64,000 nucleotides of DNA from Puffinus mauretanicus (lineage: Eukaryota; Chordata; Aves; Procellariiformes; Procellariidae): positions 7,271,001 through 7,335,000 of the forward strand of contig JAJKFH010000102.1 of assembly GCA_023333565.1 (NCBI GenBank), read 5' to 3'. Position 1 is the stretch's first letter; each line of letters opens with the position of its first letter. The position numbers and the translations under genes are program-made. Of this stretch, positions 57,975-64,000 are shown in pieces. The notes below the pieces were generated by a model. That model searched no databases, was not told where the DNA came from, and was given only the letters and a program-made list of their open reading frames with translations.

Positions 57975-59580
57975 TTTACAAGACCCTGAGCCAAACTGAG
58001 CACCAGAAGTGATGTTGATGCATTGGAGTAGTGTAAAGATAATTAACACTGCTGCTGGTAACCCTGCTTTCCAAAATACTCTGCACCGAGCCATGTGGGT
58101 GCACCACTTCTAGTTCTGCTGGTCTGAAGCTGTTCATGTCCCCAAGATCTCTAGCTGCTGAGCTCCTCAGATCAAGTTTAGACACTTAATAGATCCATAT
58201 AGTTAATTAAGGACAGTAAATTGCCTCTGCTCATGAAGTAGGACTGCAGAAACAGTTGGGGGAATAGGGGATGGAAAAGGGAATGAACTGAGATGACACA
58301 TGGGTTTTATTTTCTCAGGACTAAAGTTTGTTTTTATGAAGCAAAATGAGGAAGGTGGAGACACAATGTCATTTCATGAAGGGACTGAAATAGAAGACAG
58401 AGCTCTGGGCAAGTGGCAACATCTTCATATCTGAGCCATTAGGGTACTGGTCTTAGAAGGGAGGAAGCATCCAACAAGACCTATAATATATTTCAGTATC
58501 ATGTAACGAAAGCTATTAAGCTCCATTAATGAGCAATCTCTAGAGTGAAAAGGACCTGGTGTCAGGTTATGGCCAAGGATTTTATTGGACTGTAGGATCA
58601 TTGAGGAACATATTTAAAATCTTGATTAATTTTTTAAACTCTAATTGTGGACTCTATTTCTTTTGGCATATGTAGTTTGCTTCTTTGAATAGGTAATATG
58701 ACATATTTATGTGTGAGATTATCAATTACTGTGTGATGAGTGACTAAATTTATATGTTCAAAACCTGATTGACTTTCACTGACTGTTTTCCATTTAAAGA
58801 AACCCATGCTTATATGGAAAGCATAAATCATCAGCCATTCTTAAAAGGCAATGATTGCAGAATAATAATTTATAATAGCAACATTAATATCAATTATTCT
58901 GCCTGTAAGAACAGTTCCTGCATACACTAAAATATGAATGTGAAAGAGGTAATAACTAACTGAGATTATATGTTCTTTTACTTATGACTGTGTTTGCAAA
59001 GACTCAGATGCTAGCATATATGAAGAGGGCAAAAGCTTTGTATAGGCCCATCTAGCTACACTTCTGACAATGCAAATATTACTCACTTTGAAATTTTACC
59101 ACTAGCTACACTAAATTCAACATTGTGTTCGTTCACTACCAGTAACTCAGCTGGAATTGGAGCAAGACTGCAGAGGGAGAGAATCCAACAAAGAACTTTG
59201 GATGGGTAAAATAATGCAACAGAGTCCCAGAGAACAAACTAAATCCCTTGTTTTCAGACCAATAGGTAAAACAGATAGACGTATAGATAATTCACTAGGA
59301 TATTTTTTGTTCTTGCTGTTAAGATCAAAAAATATTTTGGCTTGACCAGACATTTAGCACAGAGATTTCTGACTGTTGGGAGAGCTGTGGGGTTTTCCCC
59401 AATGACAGGTGATGCAAAAGACCTAACACATAAACCAAGACATTTACTGAGAGTTTCTGCTTAAGGCTAGGCGTCAAAGGCACTGTCATTTCAGTAGGTT
59501 TAGTCATTTCACTGTCTTACGTGTTATTTTCCTCAGTTTCAATCCTTATGATTTTGAAGGAGAGCTTGAAAACAAGAGCT
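57975..59580. other. Non-coding DNA
   Basis: No gene or repeat recognised. Short frames on both strands only. Confidence 0.45.
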
Positions 59581-59585
59581 ACTTA

Positions 59586-59627
59586 TATAAGATTCTATAT
59601 CTATAAGATTTCTATATCTATAAGATA
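59586..59627 (+). repeat. 17-bp tandem repeat, about 2.3 copies
   Basis: 'tctatatctataagatt' repeats with small length changes, giving 'tataagat' three times. Confidence 0.88.
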
Positions 59628-62600
59628 CAGAAAGCCCTAAACAATTGCATAAATGTCCTTGTGAACCTTATGTGGATCTTAGCTACAAGACTTGCGTGAT
59701 CTCCACCAACATTTTCACAGCAAAAGACCTTGGCAGGGAAGAAGATAAAAGTGGAGCAGGCCTGACAAGCAACTGTCTATCAAAAGAGAAGCCTCTCATT
59801 TGACCTCTGAAACCTCCAAAGAGAGGTTTCTCTTTGTGTCAGATGATTGCAACGCAGAGATAAAAGCATGGAGAGGAGAAATACCTCACCTCTGCATACT
59901 AGAAACCCAAGGTACCTGTTTGTCCTGTCTCTTTCTTACGACCCACCACTTACCCCAGTGCTGTCACAAGAGGAAAGAAGGTAGGTAAATGATTCCAGGC
60001 TGCTGGGAACCTGCTCTTGCAGGAAACCTTCCCAGGTAACATAAATGAACACAGCAGCAGAGGGGGGTGGGCTACGCAGCATGGTGTGCCTAACTACATC
60101 CTCTATCTCAAACAGCCTAAATGACTATAAATTACCACAGACAAAGCCTATGCTCATTTATTTAGTCCCTCTTCAAGTAAGGCTTCCCTTGACTTGAAGG
60201 AGGGAAGTGCTCTGATGTTAATGGAAGGTATCTGAGAGGACAATATTACCCCTTGGCTTGTTATGACCATATTGGACACTAACTTGGCAAATATGTTCCC
60301 AAAATTAAACAGCTAGCTTTAGCAATAGAAAAGTACAGCCAAGAACCATGTTGGCTTAAGAAATGTGTATGTTCACATAAAGTAAGGACTGACCTAAACT
60401 AGATCATTATATTCTCTGAGATTTGTTAAAAAAAAATTGTTTTTGTATGTCTCTGCACTTCAACACTCACTGTAGAGACTGCAGTTATAGGTTCTTTGGA
60501 AATGCAAATTAGACAACAGTGCCTGATTTTGCCTGGCACAAGGAAAGGAAGCGCTAAAATATTTTGTGATGGGTCTGAGCCAGAAGTCTAGAAGACTAGA
60601 TTTAAAGCTAGAGGTTTAGACCGATTTTTAAAAGAAAAGCTATTGTCACAGATTTTCTATTCCACTGAATTCAGGACATACTGAAATCTCCTGACAACTG
60701 ATATTCTCTTGAGATTTTCTACCTCCCAGTTTCCATCGAGTTTGTACAAAAGCACTACCTCATTTCATGGCTAGTTTTGAAAACTTGCATAAGAAATGTG
60801 AGACCAAACCACAAAGTTTGGATAGTGATCTGTACTTTTTGCAAGTTTGTGGGGGGTATTAGGATCACAACTGCTCTACTTCGAATAACTCCCACTAGGT
60901 CTGAACTGAAAAATGAAACCAGGCTTGTCTGCAAACACTGGAACAAACTCTGATCCAAGTTATGTCCAACAAAATAATGGGGGGGCGTAATTGGCCTGTT
61001 TTCCTCTTCCTCCTGGGACTACTTAATAGATATACATCTATTCCATCACTGAACATTTGTAAATCAATGTCCATCCATTTTGTAATGCTTTTCTAGCACT
61101 GCCCTGTACTTTTACGTCAACATACATATTTCTATTCAAGAGATCATTACTATTATTTTAAAACAGATGGTTTGAACATAATCCACATAAATAGTAGATT
61201 GGCACTGCCAGTCATGATGGCATGTGTAGAAAAGAGCTGGCTGATGCAACAATATTTAAAGATTAGCAGTCTGGGACACTACAAATGACAGTGTCTCTTG
61301 CCACTGAACCTAATGCTTGTGCTATGGCATTCAAATAAAGGCACAGCAGTCATCATGCCAAGAGATCTGATAAACTCACAGATTTTAAAAAAAGTTAATT
61401 TTACTGTAGGTATCTATTGAAAACGGGGGGGGTGGCATAGACCCCTCTGTAGAAAGGGGGTATGAAACTCACACTCCTTCCTGTCCTGTGTTGGCATCAA
61501 CAGATGGAGGGCTCACAAAAATCTGTGCCCTGACCACTTCTGTGAACATGCCAGGCATGGCTTTACCTTTTTTTTTTCTTTTGGGACACTAGGAAATTAC
61601 CATTAATATAAAATAGATAATTGTTTAAAATTACCTATAATCAGTGTCCAGTAGAACCTGTGGAAACACTGCATATTTTAGAAGTGTTCTTGGTGTATGT
61701 GTGTCCTGCAGCTGACCCTACCACAGCTGTAACTATCTCACGTTGCAGCTGATCGGGAGGAATGTGACATCACTTCAAGCCGTCAGTTGTGTCCATGACA
61801 CTTCATCAAAATACCCACTTAATAGCCCACATCTCTTCTGTCTGGCCAGCTTATTCCCTCTGCTTGGGTTGCCATGCTGACTCATCTGCCACTCCTAAGC
61901 TTGTGCATATTAAGGCTGGCATATTGATTCAGGCAGTTCTCTTGGGTCTGGCTTGCTTGCAGGCATGTTAGGTCTTCTTGACCAACCTAGTCCAAACTTC
62001 TCCTAGCTACAAGAGCATCTAGGACCTGGTTGCATTTGTCATTAGGTAGCAGATGCATGTCCTGCTTACTGTTTTGACACACGGGTCCTTATTTTGGCTC
62101 CAAGGGCAACATTCTCACTGAGGTCAGGGAGGAGAACTCAGACCCATGCGACACCCCATAAATACTAAGAAACAGTAAAAACAGCAAGGCTGTCAGTGTG
62201 GTTTCCATTGCTGGTTAAGGGGAGGGGATAATGTGCTAGTTCAAACAACAGAACTAATAAAGGACACATTTTGAATTTCAGTAGCTAGTCAAAAGACTGA
62301 AAGCTTCAAGGGCTCGACAAACCCTTTGAGGGTTTACACGTGACGCACATTCGCAAGTCATGAAGTCTGCCCACAACGCTTGTTTAACCACATGACACTT
62401 CAGTAGAACAGCCAGCCGCATGTTCAAAGTACCACTGCTGCCTTCCTGGCCATGCACTGACATGTCTCAAGGGTACTGAGGGGGTTTATCCAGGACCCAG
62501 GGGAAAAAAAGAGAAAAAAAGAGAAATTGGTTGAAGACTTAGCTTGCAGACTCCTAAGACCATTACAGCATACGTGGAAATGTAAAACAACTTCTTGCGC

Positions 62601-64000
62601 AAGCTATAACACACCAACAGAAAAACCACTTAAAACATCTTCAAACTATCAAAGTCAGAGATGATTTGATAGAACCTCACAAATCCCATAATCTACTGTA
62701 AGTAGCAGCTAAGACTTTGGCTTCACCCATGTGTCTGCAACTGGGGAAGAAGCAGGAGGATAATTTATCCAAGTCTGGGGTAATGAAGTGTTAACAAAAA
62801 CCATATGAAGTTATTACTACAACCACAGGCCACAGAATGTGAAGGAAGGAGGATCTCAGGAGACCTACCTATTTTCAGTCATCTCCTGCTTCATGGTTCA
62901 TCAAAAGGTGTTCACCAAAACAGGAGGCAAGCAACAGAAATTAAGTGATTCATTAGGCCTAATGAACAATGCTGATCATATCATCTCTAAAATACAGTCA
63001 GCCGACATTGATATATATATACTTTAACTCATTCTTCCCAACTTTATTAGGTACATATGTCTACAGCAGACACAAATGAAACATTCTACAACTAGGCTGC
63101 AAGCCAAAAACTAATTTATTCTTTAATGTGGTAGTGATTACTTGGTGGTTCCTTGAGCAGAGATGACAGGTCTGAGCTAATGGAGTTGTACTGTAAGTTA
63201 ATATAAATCATGACAGAGCAATTAATTACAGAAACCACTGCAAATCCCTTTGTTAGTTTTCCCCATCACCAGAAGGATTTAATAATGTTCATTTTGCTAA
63301 GTTCCAGTGACATTTACAAGTCTTAAACCATTTTTAATCAAATCAATATCTCTGGCTGCTAAATTTAGTTGTGCTTTGCTAGCAAGTCCTGGAATGCATC
63401 GATACTAATGTTTCCTACCTTCTGTTCAAGTAAATTGTACTGAAGCCCCACACTTCCTCTTCATTTGTTTACACTGAGTAATTGGGAGGGTTTTTTTCTA
63501 ATAAGCAACATAAGAAATAAGTGCATCCAAAGGAGTTAGGAGACAGTGAGCTAGACAGATATACAAATACCTGTGCTTATGATGCATATCACATTGTTGA
63601 AAAATTTAAGGAAATTCCCCTTAATTGGCTGAAAACACTCCAAACCAAAGAACTGTGGCTTTTTTGGGAATCGGGGCGCTCAAACAGAGCTATGGGTAAG
63701 CCTGCGTGGCTAATACAAGATACAGGGCACAGTGACCTCTTTCTGTCCCTATGTGTTCTTGGATCTGTTACCTAAGAGTCCAAAACGCTTGAATGACACC
63801 TAATTTCCATTTATCTCAATGCGAACTGACCACATACCTAAATACCGTTGAGGACTGTGGGTGGTGATCTCACACATTGTTTTGCATGGGAGAGTCTCTC
63901 TTTCCCCGTATCTCACTTTTACAGCTATAATCTAGGGATAAACATACTCCCTCTGTTTGTCATATCCACTTAGATTTTAAGTCCTTTGAGGTACATGTTG
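59628..64000. other. AT-rich non-coding DNA
   Basis: No gene or dated transposon is recognised to the end of the window. Minor simple repeats are present: a G8 run at 61425-61432, two 'gagaaaaaaa'-type units at 62504-62526, and a short TA run near 63010-63022. The last frame (63521-63775, 84 codons) has no family signature. Confidence 0.45.

Noticed and set aside
1..64000. CRISPR arrays, operons, tRNA or rRNA genes, telomere repeats, mitochondrial insertions
   Set aside because: None were seen by eye. Repeat content and composition are those of vertebrate nuclear DNA.

Overview
The window looks like bird nuclear DNA from a gene-poor, AT-rich intergenic or intronic region. The evidence is the interspersed repeats. 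Several copies of CR1, the dominant avian LINE, are present, with the typical 3' end (a 'ttggactaga...aggtcccttccaa' box followed by 'ttctgtga' type repeats). There is also a solo LTR of a type common in birds, flanked by a 5-bp target duplication, and a background of very old MIR, L2, L3 and CR1 fossils like that of sauropsid genomes. I cannot name the species or the chromosomal locus.

I found no protein-coding exon I would defend. Almost all open frames are short, lie in several frames at once, and match no family I recognise. The exceptions are reverse-transcriptase remnants of LINEs. The best are in CR1 at about 7.65-8.61 kb and in an unrelated, much older LINE at about 44.2-44.7 kb. An 85-codon frame at 3.5-3.7 kb with two hydrophobic stretches and a downstream A-run is listed as an unidentified possibility.

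Layout. 0-4.5 kb: unique AT-rich DNA with MIR relics and the unidentified frame. 4.56-4.74 kb: possible conserved non-coding element followed by a CR1 tail. 7.5-8.6 kb: MIR relic, then a long CR1. 10.2-10.5 kb: CR1 tail ending in a two-phase pentanucleotide array, then an L3/MIR-like tail. 15.06-15.68 kb: old reverse-strand CR1. 17.0-17.1 kb: small GC-rich patch. 17.6-20.8 kb: AT-rich unique DNA. 20.8-21.05 kb: 18-bp palindrome next to a young CR1 tail. 26.8-46.1 kb: mostly unique sequence with several islands dense in homeodomain-, SOX- and POU-like motifs, separated by old MIR, L2 and LINE fossils. 49.7-51.7 kb: about 2 kb of one ancient reverse-strand CR1/L3-type LINE. 54.75-55.95 kb: a CpG-rich island standing alone in AT-rich DNA. 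57.68-57.97 kb: solo LTR. 58-64 kb: unique DNA with small tandem repeats.

No genes work together here in an operon sense. If the window has a function, it is most likely cis-regulatory (the motif-dense islands) or a non-coding transcript starting at the CpG island. Both ideas are inference and depend on a multi-species alignment and RNA data that I could not run. I saw no previously undescribed gene system.
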